Assembly: GCF_004346845.1 (NCBI RefSeq)
Contig: NZ_SMGI01000005.1
Coordinates: 1 to 64,000, forward strand
DNA: 64,000 nt
Source: Winogradskyella wandonensis
Lineage (GTDB): Bacteria > Bacteroidota > Bacteroidia > Flavobacteriales > Flavobacteriaceae
Reading direction: 5' to 3'
Positions 17,437-26,061 of the stretch are shown here, in pieces (the first letter of the stretch is position 1; each line of letters opens with the position of its first letter). A model generated the notes under the pieces. The model did not search any database. It saw nothing but the letters and a program-made list of their open reading frames with translations, and had not been told where the DNA came from. Made by a program: the position numbers and the translations under genes.

Positions 17437-17991
17437 ATGGATGAGCTATTAGACATAGTCGATGCAGAAGGGAATCCAACTGGAAAGACCGCACTAAAAT
17501 CTGAAATACATAAAAACGGATGGTATCATAACACCGTTCATTTATGGTTATGCACCAAATCAGGTGAGATATTACTACAACAACGCTCACATAAAAAAGC
17601 TATTTATCCATTGCTTTGGGATGTTTCTGTTGCCGGACATATCGATGCTGGCGAAACCTTTACTGAAGCGGCAGTACGTGAAACTAGCGAGGAAATCGGA
17701 CTTGAACTTCAAGAAACAGACTTGATAAAGATTGGAACACATTTACATAAGTCTATCTATAATAATGGCGAAATAAAAGATTTTGAATTTCATCAAGTCT
17801 ACATCGCTCAACTCAAAGTAGACCTAAATCAATTAACACCACAACAAGACGAAGTCGAAGCACTTAAATTGGTTACTTTTAACGAGTTTGAAGACTTATT
17901 AAAACATAGTGAAACCAATTCGCATTTTATAGCTTCAAATAGTGCTTATTATAAATTCGTTTTAGAACATATTAAAAAACAACACATTTAA
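17437..17991 (+). CDS. Nudix hydrolase (IPP-isomerase-like)
   Basis: A 184-residue protein with a complete Nudix box: GHIDAGETFTEAAV then RETSEEIGL, matching GX5EX7REUXEEXGU. The opening DELLDIVDAEGNPTGKTALKSEIHKNGWYH resembles the type 1 isopentenyl-diphosphate isomerase/YfcD-like branch, but without further motifs the substrate remains open. It sits 2 bp after the aminotransferase gene and overlaps the PrsW gene by one base (TAATG), so translation is probably coupled. Confidence 0.9.
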   Translation: MDELLDIVDAEGNPTGKTALKSEIHKNGWYHNTVHLWLCTKSGEILLQQRSHKKAIYPLLWDVSVAGHIDAGETFTEAAVRETSEEIGLELQETDLIKIGTHLHKSIYNNGEIKDFEFHQVYIAQLKVDLNQLTPQQDEVEALKLVTFNEFEDLLKHSETNSHFIASNSAYYKFVLEHIKKQHI

Positions 17992-18671
17992 TGCAATTAC
18001 TTCTACTTGCCGTCGCACCAATATTAGCTATTAGCACCTATATCTATCTGCACGACAAACACGAAAAAGAGCCTATAGGCTTATTACTTAAAAGCTTTTT
18101 TCTTGGTGCTATAGTCAGTGTTCTTATTGTTTTAACGCTTTATCTTTTTACAGGGCGATTTATACCTGTTACGGATAAGTTTAGTATTGTTCAACAGTTT
18201 ATTCAAGCATTCTTTGTGGTAGCACTATCAGAAGAATTTAGCAAGTATGTCATTGTAAAATATTTTGCGCAACCCAAAAAAGAATTTAACGAACCTTACG
18301 ATGGCATCATGTATGCCGTAATGGTATCGATGGGCTTTGCCTGTACCGAGAATATTTTATACGTGTTAGGAGGTGGCACAGAAGTCGCTATTTTAAGGGC
18401 GTTTACAGCAGTACCCGCGCATGCGACTTTTGGTATTTTAATGGGGTATTTTATGGGCAAAGCTAAATTCTCTAAAAACAGGTTTCAACTAAACATGGCC
18501 GGTCTTTTCTTAGCTACGTTATTTCATGGTGCCTACGACTTCTTCCTATTTATAAATTTTATTCCTGGCATTTCAATAGGCGCGTTTATTTCTCTAATAA
18601 TCGGACTTATATTATCAAAAAAAGCAATGCTAAGACATCAAAATAACTCTCATTTTAACACTGATAAATAA
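17991..18671 (+). CDS. PrsW-family intramembrane metalloprotease
   Basis: A 226-residue inner-membrane protein with about seven hydrophobic helices. The family's active-site motifs are in order: SEEFSKYV (EExxK), ACTENILYV (ExxxE-like), then PAHATFGILMGYF and LFHGAYDFF with conserved His. PrsW in Bacillus cleaves an anti-sigma factor; the target here is unknown and no anti-sigma gene is nearby. It overlaps the Nudix gene by one base and ends the operon. Confidence 0.88.
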   Translation: MQLLLLAVAPILAISTYIYLHDKHEKEPIGLLLKSFFLGAIVSVLIVLTLYLFTGRFIPVTDKFSIVQQFIQAFFVVALSEEFSKYVIVKYFAQPKKEFNEPYDGIMYAVMVSMGFACTENILYVLGGGTEVAILRAFTAVPAHATFGILMGYFMGKAKFSKNRFQLNMAGLFLATLFHGAYDFFLFINFIPGISIGAFISLIIGLILSKKAMLRHQNNSHFNTDK

Positions 18672-18717
18672 ACCAAATATTATGATTTTCTTCATATTTT
18701 TATACGAGGTCGTTCAT

Positions 18718-18725
18718 TAGTTTTG
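18718..18725 (+). promoter_or_regulatory. Putative minus-7 box for the carboxylase operon
   Basis: TAGTTTTG matches TAnnTTTG and lies 22 bp before the ATG of the biotin carrier gene. No TTTG minus-33 element at the expected spacing was found, so the call is tentative. Confidence 0.4.
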
Positions 18726-18747
18726 TTGAAATATAAAATCATATTTT

Positions 18748-19224
18748 ATGTATAAACTCAAAGTCAACAACGGTCATAGTTTTAATGTCTCTATGGAAGA
18801 CATCGAAAAACTAGATCTGGTTGAAACCTCCAAAAACCAATTCCATATTCTTCAAAATAACGCTTCTGTAAAAGCCGCTATTTTAGATTCTAACTTTAAC
18901 GCTAAATCGTACTCGGTAGAAGTTAATAACAACTTATACGCAGTAGAAATTCAAGACGATTTAGACCAACTCATTTCAGAATTAGGATTCGAAATCGGTA
19001 AAGCAAAACAAGTCAATAACATTAAAGCACCAATGCCTGGATTAATACTAGATATTAATGTGGCAGAAGGCGACGAAGTTACCGAGAATGATGCCCTACT
19101 TATTTTAGAAGCCATGAAAATGGAGAACGTTATTAACTCTCCTAGAAATGGCATTATAAAATCTATTTCGGTTGCCAAAGGCGAAACTGTGGATAAAAAT
19201 GCGTTATTAATCGAATTCGAATAA
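18748..19224 (+). CDS. Biotin carboxyl carrier protein of an acyl-CoA carboxylase
   Basis: A 158-residue protein. The C-terminal half (about 92-158) is a biotinyl domain with PMPGLILDINVAEGD and the biotinylation motif EAMKMEN; the attached Lys is Lys124. The N-terminal half is a short beta-rich region. In many organisms this domain is fused to the biotin carboxylase subunit; here it is a separate gene, 1 bp before that subunit. With the two genes that follow it forms a propionyl-CoA/methylmalonyl-type carboxylase rather than the fatty-acid acetyl-CoA carboxylase, an assignment that rests mainly on the beta subunit. Confidence 0.92.
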   Translation: MYKLKVNNGHSFNVSMEDIEKLDLVETSKNQFHILQNNASVKAAILDSNFNAKSYSVEVNNNLYAVEIQDDLDQLISELGFEIGKAKQVNNIKAPMPGLILDINVAEGDEVTENDALLILEAMKMENVINSPRNGIIKSISVAKGETVDKNALLIEFE

Positions 19225-19225
19225 G

Positions 19226-20665
19226 ATGAAAAAAATATTAGTTGCCAATCGTGGCGAAATTGCTATTCGCGTGATGCGAACTGCAAAAAAAATGGGAATA
19301 AAAACGGTTGCTGTCTTTTCTGAAGTTGACAGAAACTCACCTCATGTAAAATATGCTGACGAGGCTGTTTGCATTGGTCCAGCGCCGTCTAATCAATCTT
19401 ACTTACTGGGCGATAAAATTATTGAAGTAGCAAAATCGTTACAGGTAGATGCTATACATCCAGGTTATGGATTTTTAAGTGAAAATTCAAAGTTTGCAGA
19501 ACTATGTGAAGCAAATGATGTGATTTTTATTGGTCCAAAATCTAAAGCCATTGAGATGATGGGCGATAAATTAGCGGCCAAAGATGCTGTGAAAGATTAT
19601 GATATTCCAATGGTTCCTGGTGTAGACCATGCGGTCACAGACCCAAAAGAAGCTATTGATATTGCAAAGTCTATTGGTTTCCCAATCTTAATTAAAGCTG
19701 CCGCTGGTGGTGGTGGAAAAGGGATGCGTATCGTCGAAAAAGAAAAAGACCTCGAAGAGCAGATGAAACGCGCCATTAGCGAAGCCACTTCTGCCTTTGG
19801 AGATGGTTCTGTATTTATTGAAAAATATGTAAAATCACCTCGCCATATCGAAATTCAGGTGATGGCAGATAGTCATGGTAATTTCCTTCACTTTTTTGAG
19901 CGCGAATGTTCTATACAACGTCGTCATCAAAAAGTGGTAGAGGAAGCACCATCTGCTGTATTAACCCCAGAATTACGTGAACAAATGGGACAAGCCGCAA
20001 TTAATGTTGCTCGTGCATGTGACTATTTAGGTGCGGGAACTGTTGAGTTCTTGCTAGATGCCGACCATAATTTCTATTTCTTAGAAATGAATACGCGTCT
20101 CCAAGTAGAGCATCCAGTTTCTGAGTGGATTTCGGGTGTAGATTTAGTAGAACTACAAATCAAAGTCGCTCGCGGAGAAGCACTAGATATAAAACAAGAG
20201 GATTTAAAAATTAACGGACATGCTCTGGAACTTCGTGTTTATGCAGAAGACCCAATGAACGACTTTTTACCAAGTGTCGGTAATCTAGAAGTTTACCAAT
20301 TACCAGTAGGCGAAAACATTCGTGTGGATAATGGTTTTGAAGAAGGTATGGATATTCCTATTTACTACGACCCGATGCTCTCTAAATTAATTACTTATGG
20401 CAAAACTCGAGCAGAAGCTATAGAGCTAATGATAAGAGCCATCGATAATTATAAAGTAGAAGGTGTAGAAACAACATTGCCATTTGGTCGATTTGTTTGC
20501 GAACACGAGGCTTTTAGAAGTGGAAATTTTGACACACACTTTGTAAAAAATTACTACTTGCCTAGCCTGTTAGAAGAACAACATAAAGCAGAAGCTGAAA
20601 TAGCTGCACAAATAGCTTTAAAAACGTATTTAGAAGAACAAAAACTATTAAGACTACCTAATTAA
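19226..20665 (+). CDS. Biotin carboxylase subunit of acyl-CoA carboxylase
   Basis: Carboxylates the biotin of the carrier protein using ATP and bicarbonate. The 479 residues show all expected parts: [21 protein letters not shown] at the N-terminus, [10 protein letters not shown], the glycine-rich ATP lid [12 protein letters not shown], the catalytic [14 protein letters not shown] and the RVYAEDP segment. The final 25 residues are an Ala/Glu-rich helical tail. There is no fused biotinyl domain; that function is on the gene before, separated by 1 bp, and the transcarboxylase subunit follows after 7 bp. It could equally be annotated AccC-like; the operon partner suggests propionyl-CoA carboxylase. 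Confidence 0.93.
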   Translation: MKKILVANRGEIAIRVMRTAKKMGIKTVAVFSEVDRNSPHVKYADEAVCIGPAPSNQSYLLGDKIIEVAKSLQVDAIHPGYGFLSENSKFAELCEANDVIFIGPKSKAIEMMGDKLAAKDAVKDYDIPMVPGVDHAVTDPKEAIDIAKSIGFPILIKAAAGGGGKGMRIVEKEKDLEEQMKRAISEATSAFGDGSVFIEKYVKSPRHIEIQVMADSHGNFLHFFERECSIQRRHQKVVEEAPSAVLTPELREQMGQAAINVARACDYLGAGTVEFLLDADHNFYFLEMNTRLQVEHPVSEWISGVDLVELQIKVARGEALDIKQEDLKINGHALELRVYAEDPMNDFLPSVGNLEVYQLPVGENIRVDNGFEEGMDIPIYYDPMLSKLITYGKTRAEAIELMIRAIDNYKVEGVETTLPFGRFVCEHEAFRSGNFDTHFVKNYYLPSLLEEQHKAEAEIAAQIALKTYLEEQKLLRLPN

Positions 20666-20672
20666 GATACTT

Positions 20673-22214
20673 ATGAACTCAAAAATAAAAACCTTAAATG
20701 AAAAGCTAGAACTATCTAGATTAGGTGGTGGTCAAGCTAGAATTGATAAACAACACCAAAAGAAAAAATTAACCGCAAGAGAACGTGTACTCTACCTGTT
20801 AGACGAAGGCTCATTTGAAGAGATAGGTGCTTTAGTGACGCACAGAACCAAAGATTTTGGTATGGAAAGCCAAAAATTCTACGGTGATGGTGTTATAACA
20901 GGCTACGGAACAGTAAATGGCAGACTAGTCTATGTATTTGCTCAAGATTTTACGGTTTTCGGAGGCTCACTGTCTGAAACTCATGCTGAGAAAATTTGTA
21001 AAATTATGGACATGGCGGTTAATGTTGGCGCACCAATTATTGGTTTGAATGATTCTGGTGGTGCACGTATTCAAGAAGGTGTGCGCTCCTTAGGTGGTTA
21101 TGCGGATATTTTTTACAGAAACGTTCAGGCTTCTGGCGTTATTCCACAAATATCAGCGATTATGGGGCCTTGTGCTGGTGGCGCGGTTTATTCGCCAGCA
21201 ATGACAGACTTTACAATCATGGTACAAGACACGAGTTATATGTTTGTTACTGGACCAAATGTTGTAAAAACGGTAACCAATGAAGAAGTTACTAGTGAAG
21301 AACTAGGTGGTGCAAGTGTACACTCTACTAAATCTGGAGTAGCACATAAAACCTCAGCAAACGATGTTGAATGTTTAGAAGACGTTAAAAAGCTATTAAG
21401 TTATTTACCACAAAATAACACAGAGTTTCCAGCAGATATAGATTTTGAATTGAAAGACGAAGTCCGTGAGAGTTTATCTGATATTGTCCCTGAAAACCCA
21501 AACAAACCTTACGATATGCATCAAGTAATTGAGGGCATTATTGATGAAGATTCGTTTTATGAAATTCATAAAGACCATGCGGAAAATATTATTGTTGGTT
21601 TCGCGCGTCTAGGTGGTAAATCTATTGGTATAGTTGCCAATCAACCGATGTTTCTTGCAGGTGTATTAGATGTAAATAGTTCTAAGAAAGCCGCACGTTT
21701 TGTGCGTTTTTGTGATGCTTTTAATATTCCGCTTTTAGTATTGGAAGATGTCCCTGGCTTTTTACCAGGAACGGATCAAGAATGGAACGGTATAATAGTT
21801 CACGGCGCAAAATTATTATATGCCTTCAGTGAAGCGACAGTACCAAGAGTAACAGTAATTACACGTAAGGCTTATGGTGGCGCCTATGATGTTATGAACT
21901 CAAAACACATCGGCGCTGATATGAATTTTGCTTGGCCAAATGCAGAGATTGCTGTGATGGGTGCAAAAGGTGCAGCTGAAATTATCTTTAAACGTGAAAT
22001 TTCAGCTTCAGATAATCCTGAAGAAAAATGGAAAGAAAAAGAAGCAGAATATGCAGAGCTATTTGCTAATCCTTACAGTGCTGCTGAACGTGGTTTTGTA
22101 GATGAAGTGATTCTACCAAAGCATACGCGTCGAAAACTAATCAAGGCGTTTAGTATGCTAGAAAATAAAGAAGTGAATAGACCGAATAGAAAGCACGGTA
22201 ATATTCCTTTGTAA
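20673..22214 (+). CDS. Acyl-CoA (propionyl-CoA type) carboxylase beta / carboxyltransferase subunit
   Basis: Transfers the carboxyl group from biotin to an acyl-CoA, most likely propionyl-CoA to give methylmalonyl-CoA. The 513-residue length and the two crotonase-like halves fit the PccB/MmdA family. The N-terminal half has [16 protein letters not shown] and the oxyanion motif [16 protein letters not shown]. The C-terminal half has [12 protein letters not shown] and [12 protein letters not shown]. PccB and MmdA share these motifs. No sodium-pump decarboxylase subunits are nearby, so an ATP-dependent carboxylase is preferred. A terminator follows. Confidence 0.92.
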   Translation: MNSKIKTLNEKLELSRLGGGQARIDKQHQKKKLTARERVLYLLDEGSFEEIGALVTHRTKDFGMESQKFYGDGVITGYGTVNGRLVYVFAQDFTVFGGSLSETHAEKICKIMDMAVNVGAPIIGLNDSGGARIQEGVRSLGGYADIFYRNVQASGVIPQISAIMGPCAGGAVYSPAMTDFTIMVQDTSYMFVTGPNVVKTVTNEEVTSEELGGASVHSTKSGVAHKTSANDVECLEDVKKLLSYLPQNNTEFPADIDFELKDEVRESLSDIVPENPNKPYDMHQVIEGIIDEDSFYEIHKDHAENIIVGFARLGGKSIGIVANQPMFLAGVLDVNSSKKAARFVRFCDAFNIPLLVLEDVPGFLPGTDQEWNGIIVHGAKLLYAFSEATVPRVTVITRKAYGGAYDVMNSKHIGADMNFAWPNAEIAVMGAKGAAEIIFKREISASDNPEEKWKEKEAEYAELFANPYSAAERGFVDEVILPKHTRRKLIKAFSMLENKEVNRPNRKHGNIPL

Positions 22215-22238
22215 GAATTCTAATTAAATTTCCTTAAT

Positions 22239-22271
22239 AAGCCTCAATTCTAATCGTTTTGGGGCTTTTTT
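22239..22271. terminator. Terminator after the carboxylase operon
   Basis: AAGCCTCAA pairs with TTGGGGCTT with one mismatch around a short loop, followed by TTTTTT on the plus strand. It lies between the converging carboxylase and DinB-like genes and overlaps the last codons of the latter. It is mainly a plus-strand terminator; the minus strand has no comparable T-run. Confidence 0.7.
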
Positions 22272-22710
22272 AATCCAGTAATCGTCTATGATAATTGATT
22301 TGCCCTAAATGATACGCTAGATGAGACTGCAGATGTAATAAAAAATATTCAGTAGTCATATAATCTTCAAATGGATTGCGTCGATACTCTTTTTGCAAGT
22401 CAGCTTCATCTAAATTAGATAAAGCGCTTTCAATCATAATTTTAGTATCTTTCAATTGTTCAACAATCTCTTCAACTGGGACGTTTTTCTGAGAAAATTC
22501 TAAATCACGCTGCCTTATATATCCTGTATTTCCTAGTGTAGCTCCAATAAAATGATTTAGGTTTCCTACCAGATGTAATGCTAAATTACCTGCACAATTA
22601 CTAATGTTTTTATCAATTTTCCAGATTGTACTTTCATCTGTGTAAGCCAATAATTCGTGCTTTACAGCATCTAAATCACGATTGAATAATTTTATTAAAG
22701 ATTGAAGCAT
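22270..22710 (-). CDS. DinB-like / DUF1572 four-helix protein
   Basis: A 146-residue, mostly helical protein. His46 (LALHLVGN) and the pair His130/His134 (SHLAYHLGQ) fit the three-histidine metal site of the DinB/YfiT superfamily, whose members include damage-induced proteins and thiol-S-transferases. The exact reaction is unknown. The start is taken as the ATG at 22710; a TTG two codons upstream would also be open. It stands alone between two plus-strand genes. Confidence 0.82.
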   Translation of the reverse strand: MLQSLIKLFNRDLDAVKHELLAYTDESTIWKIDKNISNCAGNLALHLVGNLNHFIGATLGNTGYIRQRDLEFSQKNVPVEEIVEQLKDTKIMIESALSNLDEADLQKEYRRNPFEDYMTTEYFLLHLQSHLAYHLGQINYHRRLLD

Positions 22711-22798
22711 GTTCAAGATATTAAGAGTTGTTATTTTAATATTCAGAAAACAAATTCTGTACTCTAAAAATAGCTAATAATTAGCTTACTTTTACTTT

Positions 22799-24010
22799 AT
22801 GAAAAATCAAAGTCGGTCACAAGTAGAATTTGTTGTTTTAATGGCCGCATTGATGTCTATAGTAGCATTATCCATAGATGCTGTGCTACCTGCGCTTCCT
22901 GAGATTGGTAGTTTTTTAAATGTTGGTGATACTTCAGATAATCCCAAAGTCATAACGTTTATATTTCTTGGTTTAGGCTTTGGTCAACTATTATTTGGTC
23001 CTCTGTCTGATAGCTTTGGCCGCAAACCAATTGTTTACATCGGCTTTATTGTATTTATTATTGCTTCGGTTATTTGTGTAACGACAAAGAGTTTTGAAAT
23101 GATGCTATTTGGACGTATTCTTCAAGGAATTGGGTTGGCATCGCCTCGTACTATGTGTATAGCCATGGTTAGAGATTCTTACAGTGGCGACTACATGGCA
23201 AAGATTTTATCTTTTGTAGTTATGATTTTTATTTTGGTGCCTATTATTGCACCTTCACTTGGCCAGTTTTTAATGCAACAATACCATTGGAAATCTATTT
23301 TTATGTTCAATCTTGGTTTTGGTGTTTTAGTGATGCTCTGGTTTTGGCTCAGACAACCCGAAACCTTAAAGGATAAGCATAGAATTAAATATCGTCTAGC
23401 TATTTTTAAGACAGGTACCATTGCATTCTTTAAAATAAAACCTGCTGTGATTTATACCATTTTATCAGGATTAATTACTGGTTCTTTTATGGTTTACCTA
23501 AGTACCTCTCAACGTATTTTTGAGCAGCAATATAATATGGCAGAGGAGTTTCCTTTAATCTTTGCAAGTATCGCTGTATCGGTTGGATTATCTACGTTTT
23601 TAAATAGTCAACTTGTGGTTAGGTTTGGTATGCGACGAATCGTTCATACCGCTATGTTAAGCTTTGTAATTATTGCCTTGGTATTTGTTATTATGTTTTC
23701 TTCTGGTGGAAATCCGAGTATTGAAGTGCTTATTGGCTTTTTTGCTCTTCAGTTTTTAACCATTGGGTTTATCTTTGGAAATCTACGAGCATTGGCCATG
23801 GAACCTATGGGACATATCGCAGGTATCGGTTCTGCTTTAAATGGTTTTATTTCTACAGTCATGGCAGTACCCATTGCCGATTATATAGGAAAGTTTGTAA
23901 CGGATTCTGTGACACCGCTATTTATAGGATTTTTAGTATGTGGATTGATTTCTCTAGCGCTATTTTACTCTATAACCAGCAGAGTTTCAAGGCTACTAAA
24001 ACGTGCCTAA
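22799..24010 (+). CDS. MFS transporter, Bcr/CflA drug-resistance type
   Basis: A 403-residue inner-membrane protein with 12 hydrophobic helices. The DHA1 motifs are visible: LPEIGSFL near the start, QLLFGPLSDSFGRKP (motif A, loop 2-3) and a GRILQGIG segment in helix 4. The helix 1 region with SIDAVLPALPEI resembles Bcr and CflA multidrug efflux proteins. The drug or metabolite exported cannot be told. Its last 4 bp overlap the convergent YciO gene. Confidence 0.88.
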   Translation: MKNQSRSQVEFVVLMAALMSIVALSIDAVLPALPEIGSFLNVGDTSDNPKVITFIFLGLGFGQLLFGPLSDSFGRKPIVYIGFIVFIIASVICVTTKSFEMMLFGRILQGIGLASPRTMCIAMVRDSYSGDYMAKILSFVVMIFILVPIIAPSLGQFLMQQYHWKSIFMFNLGFGVLVMLWFWLRQPETLKDKHRIKYRLAIFKTGTIAFFKIKPAVIYTILSGLITGSFMVYLSTSQRIFEQQYNMAEEFPLIFASIAVSVGLSTFLNSQLVVRFGMRRIVHTAMLSFVIIALVFVIMFSSGGNPSIEVLIGFFALQFLTIGFIFGNLRALAMEPMGHIAGIGSALNGFISTVMAVPIADYIGKFVTDSVTPLFIGFLVCGLISLALFYSITSRVSRLLKRA

Positions 24011-24627
24011 AAAATCTCTAAGCTCCCTTTTCCTTCTCTAACGATAAGAGGTTCATCTTCTGATAAATCGATAACCGTTGAGGCTTCGTTATCGCCATAA
24101 CCTCCGTCAATAACAACATCTACAAGATTATCCCATTTTTCATGAATTAATTCTGGGTCTGTGGTATATTCTAAAACATCATCATCGTCTCGTATAGATG
24201 TAGACACAATTGGATTTCCTAAAGCATTAAGCAAAGCTTGAATGATAGAATTATCAGGAACACGAATACCCACAGTTTTACGCTTTTTAAAAGGGTTAGG
24301 TAAATTTTTAGAACCTGGTAAAATAAATGTATATGGGCCAGGCAATGCACGCTTTAAAATTTTGAAAGTTGATGTGTCTATTTGCTTAATGTAATCGCTA
24401 AGATTACTTAAATCCTCACAGATGAAAGAGAAATTAGCTTTCTCTAACTTTACATTTTTAATTTTGGCAAGACGTTCCAAAGCTTTCATATTAGTCATAT
24501 CACAGCCTAGTCCGTAAACTGTGTCTGTAGGATATATAACCAAACCGCCACTTTTTAATACATCAACTACTTTCTGAATAGCTTTTGGATTAGGATTCTC
24601 TGGGTATATTTTTATGAATTCTGCCAT
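24007..24627 (-). CDS. YrdC/Sua5-superfamily protein, YciO type
   Basis: A 206-residue protein with the YrdC fold: VIYPTDTVYGLGCD (nucleotide/threonine site), NFSFICEDLSNLSDY, ALPGPYTFIL and RKTVGIRVPD. Its length and the RKTVGxRVP and FTFxC-like segments are closer to YciO than to TsaC. TsaC/Sua5 makes threonylcarbamoyl-AMP for tRNA t6A; whether YciO-type proteins do so is uncertain, so the t6A role is a family-level guess. It ends 4 bp inside the MFS gene and is preceded by the outer-membrane protein gene after 16 bp on the same strand. Confidence 0.85.
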   Translation of the reverse strand: MAEFIKIYPENPNPKAIQKVVDVLKSGGLVIYPTDTVYGLGCDMTNMKALERLAKIKNVKLEKANFSFICEDLSNLSDYIKQIDTSTFKILKRALPGPYTFILPGSKNLPNPFKKRKTVGIRVPDNSIIQALLNALGNPIVSTSIRDDDDVLEYTTDPELIHEKWDNLVDVVIDGGYGDNEASTVIDLSEDEPLIVREGKGSLEIF

Positions 24628-24643
24628 AGAGTAAAACTAATAA

Positions 24644-25339
24644 TTATTTTACTATCCTCATTGCTTTAAGAACAGATTCGTTACCGACTGCATATCGAAT
24701 ACCAAAGTTAATAGTATTATAATTACCGCCGCTAAAAAACGATTGTAACTCAGCTGGCGCCATAATATTAGTATTAACTTCTCTGAAAGAATAGTCTATA
24801 AAAAAGCTTAGATTTTTAATAATCTCGTAATCCAAATATACACCATAAACCCACATGTCACCAGTATCTTTATTATCCGACGTAGTATTTACAGAATTTA
24901 TGAAAGTAATTTTTTCAGCAAAGGAGGTATATAATCCTAAACGCACTCTAGAAAATGGTAAAAGCTCGTATCCAACATAGAAAAAACGCTCGTAAGTTCT
25001 GGTAGAAGAATAATTTCCTACGAGAGCCGTATTAGAGACATCAAAGTTGCTACCCGATTGATTGTATCCAAGAAATAGCTGCTTATATACAAATAACTTT
25101 AATCTTAAACTATATCCGTTTTTACCGTCGTATGCTTCACCTATAAAATTATTACCATGAGATATAGGATACTGAAAACTATACTCGATAGAATACGATT
25201 TCTGACGCGCATCATCGTAAAAAAAACTCCTTTTAATCGGTGTGTTATTGGTTTTTCTTATTGAATCGTTATTCTGAGAAAATGTAAATTGAAAAACCAA
25301 TAGTGCAATAACCAGCTTAATAACTGAACGAAAAGTCAT
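24644..25339 (-). CDS. Outer-membrane beta-barrel-like protein, hypothetical
   Basis: A 231-residue protein with a signal peptide (MTFRSVIKLVIALLVFQFTFSQ). The mature part is made of alternating amphipathic strands with many aromatic residues (SLRLKLFVYKQLFLGYNQ, RFFYVGYELLPFSRVRLGLY), and a strand near the end reads TINFGIRYAVG, as in small outer-membrane barrels. No family was recognised. The first 23 bp overlap the end of the lipoprotein gene, so the two are probably translated together and may act together in the outer membrane. Confidence 0.7.
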   Translation of the reverse strand: MTFRSVIKLVIALLVFQFTFSQNNDSIRKTNNTPIKRSFFYDDARQKSYSIEYSFQYPISHGNNFIGEAYDGKNGYSLRLKLFVYKQLFLGYNQSGSNFDVSNTALVGNYSSTRTYERFFYVGYELLPFSRVRLGLYTSFAEKITFINSVNTTSDNKDTGDMWVYGVYLDYEIIKNLSFFIDYSFREVNTNIMAPAELQSFFSGGNYNTINFGIRYAVGNESVLKAMRIVK

Positions 25340-26009
25340 AATCCTCTAAATTTACATTAATAACTTCTTCTTGTTCAATGCCGTCATTAATTTTGTAGGT
25401 AAAAATGATTGTAGAATTGAAAGCAGTAGCAAACTCCCTATTTATTGCGTCTGGTAGGTCATCGGATAAAATTCTTCCCGTCAATCGCTCTTCAAAACAG
25501 TAGCTTTGTGCTGCATCTAATTCTCCATCGATAAAAAACTCACGACAAAAAGGATCTGTGTATCTAAACCTAAAATCTAAAGTTGTACCAGCCACACTTT
25601 CTCTAGTAATGTTATAGGTAAAGCGACTTAACTTATTTAATACTACGTTTTGAAGATTAAATGTTAAATCCTCTGGTCTATATTCAGATGTATTAGTAGT
25701 GTAAGTATAATTCGCATATTCAAATCCGTTAGTTACTTCAATATAAAATCGGCTATTCGAACCAAAGAGTGATGTGATTTTAAAATCACCAAATGTGCCA
25801 CTTATTCCTTCAGCCAAAAGGACTCTTGAAGCACCAAGTCCATCGGCTTCTGTGTAAACGTGTATTGTAGCATTTTCTATAGGGTTACTATCGCCATCTA
25901 CGACGCGTCCTAAAATTAAAACACGCACATTATTGTCTACTTGAGTTTCCGCGCAGGAATGCAGTAAAAGAAGTAAAAAAATGCTAATTGAAAATTGAAG
26001 TAATTTCAA
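25317..26009 (-). CDS. Lipoprotein with carboxypeptidase-regulatory-like domain
   Basis: A 230-residue lipoprotein whose signal ends in LLLLLHSC (lipobox Cys at 19). Residues about 29-100 (LILGRVVDGDSNPIENATIHVY ... GTFGDFKIT) match the carboxypeptidase-regulatory/CNA-B-like fold common in Bacteroidota surface proteins. The start codon is TTG: an in-frame stop lies four codons upstream and no ATG precedes the signal peptide. It overlaps the barrel-like gene by 23 bp. A part in surface display or binding is inferred. Confidence 0.75.
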   Translation of the reverse strand: MKLLQFSISIFLLLLLHSCAETQVDNNVRVLILGRVVDGDSNPIENATIHVYTEADGLGASRVLLAEGISGTFGDFKITSLFGSNSRFYIEVTNGFEYANYTYTTNTSEYRPEDLTFNLQNVVLNKLSRFTYNITRESVAGTTLDFRFRYTDPFCREFFIDGELDAAQSYCFEERLTGRILSDDLPDAINREFATAFNSTIIFTYKINDGIEQEEVINVNLEDYDFSFSY

Positions 26010-26061
26010 GGTTGGTTTTTAACCATAGATACAAATTATCACATTTGGTTGCGTATAATTT

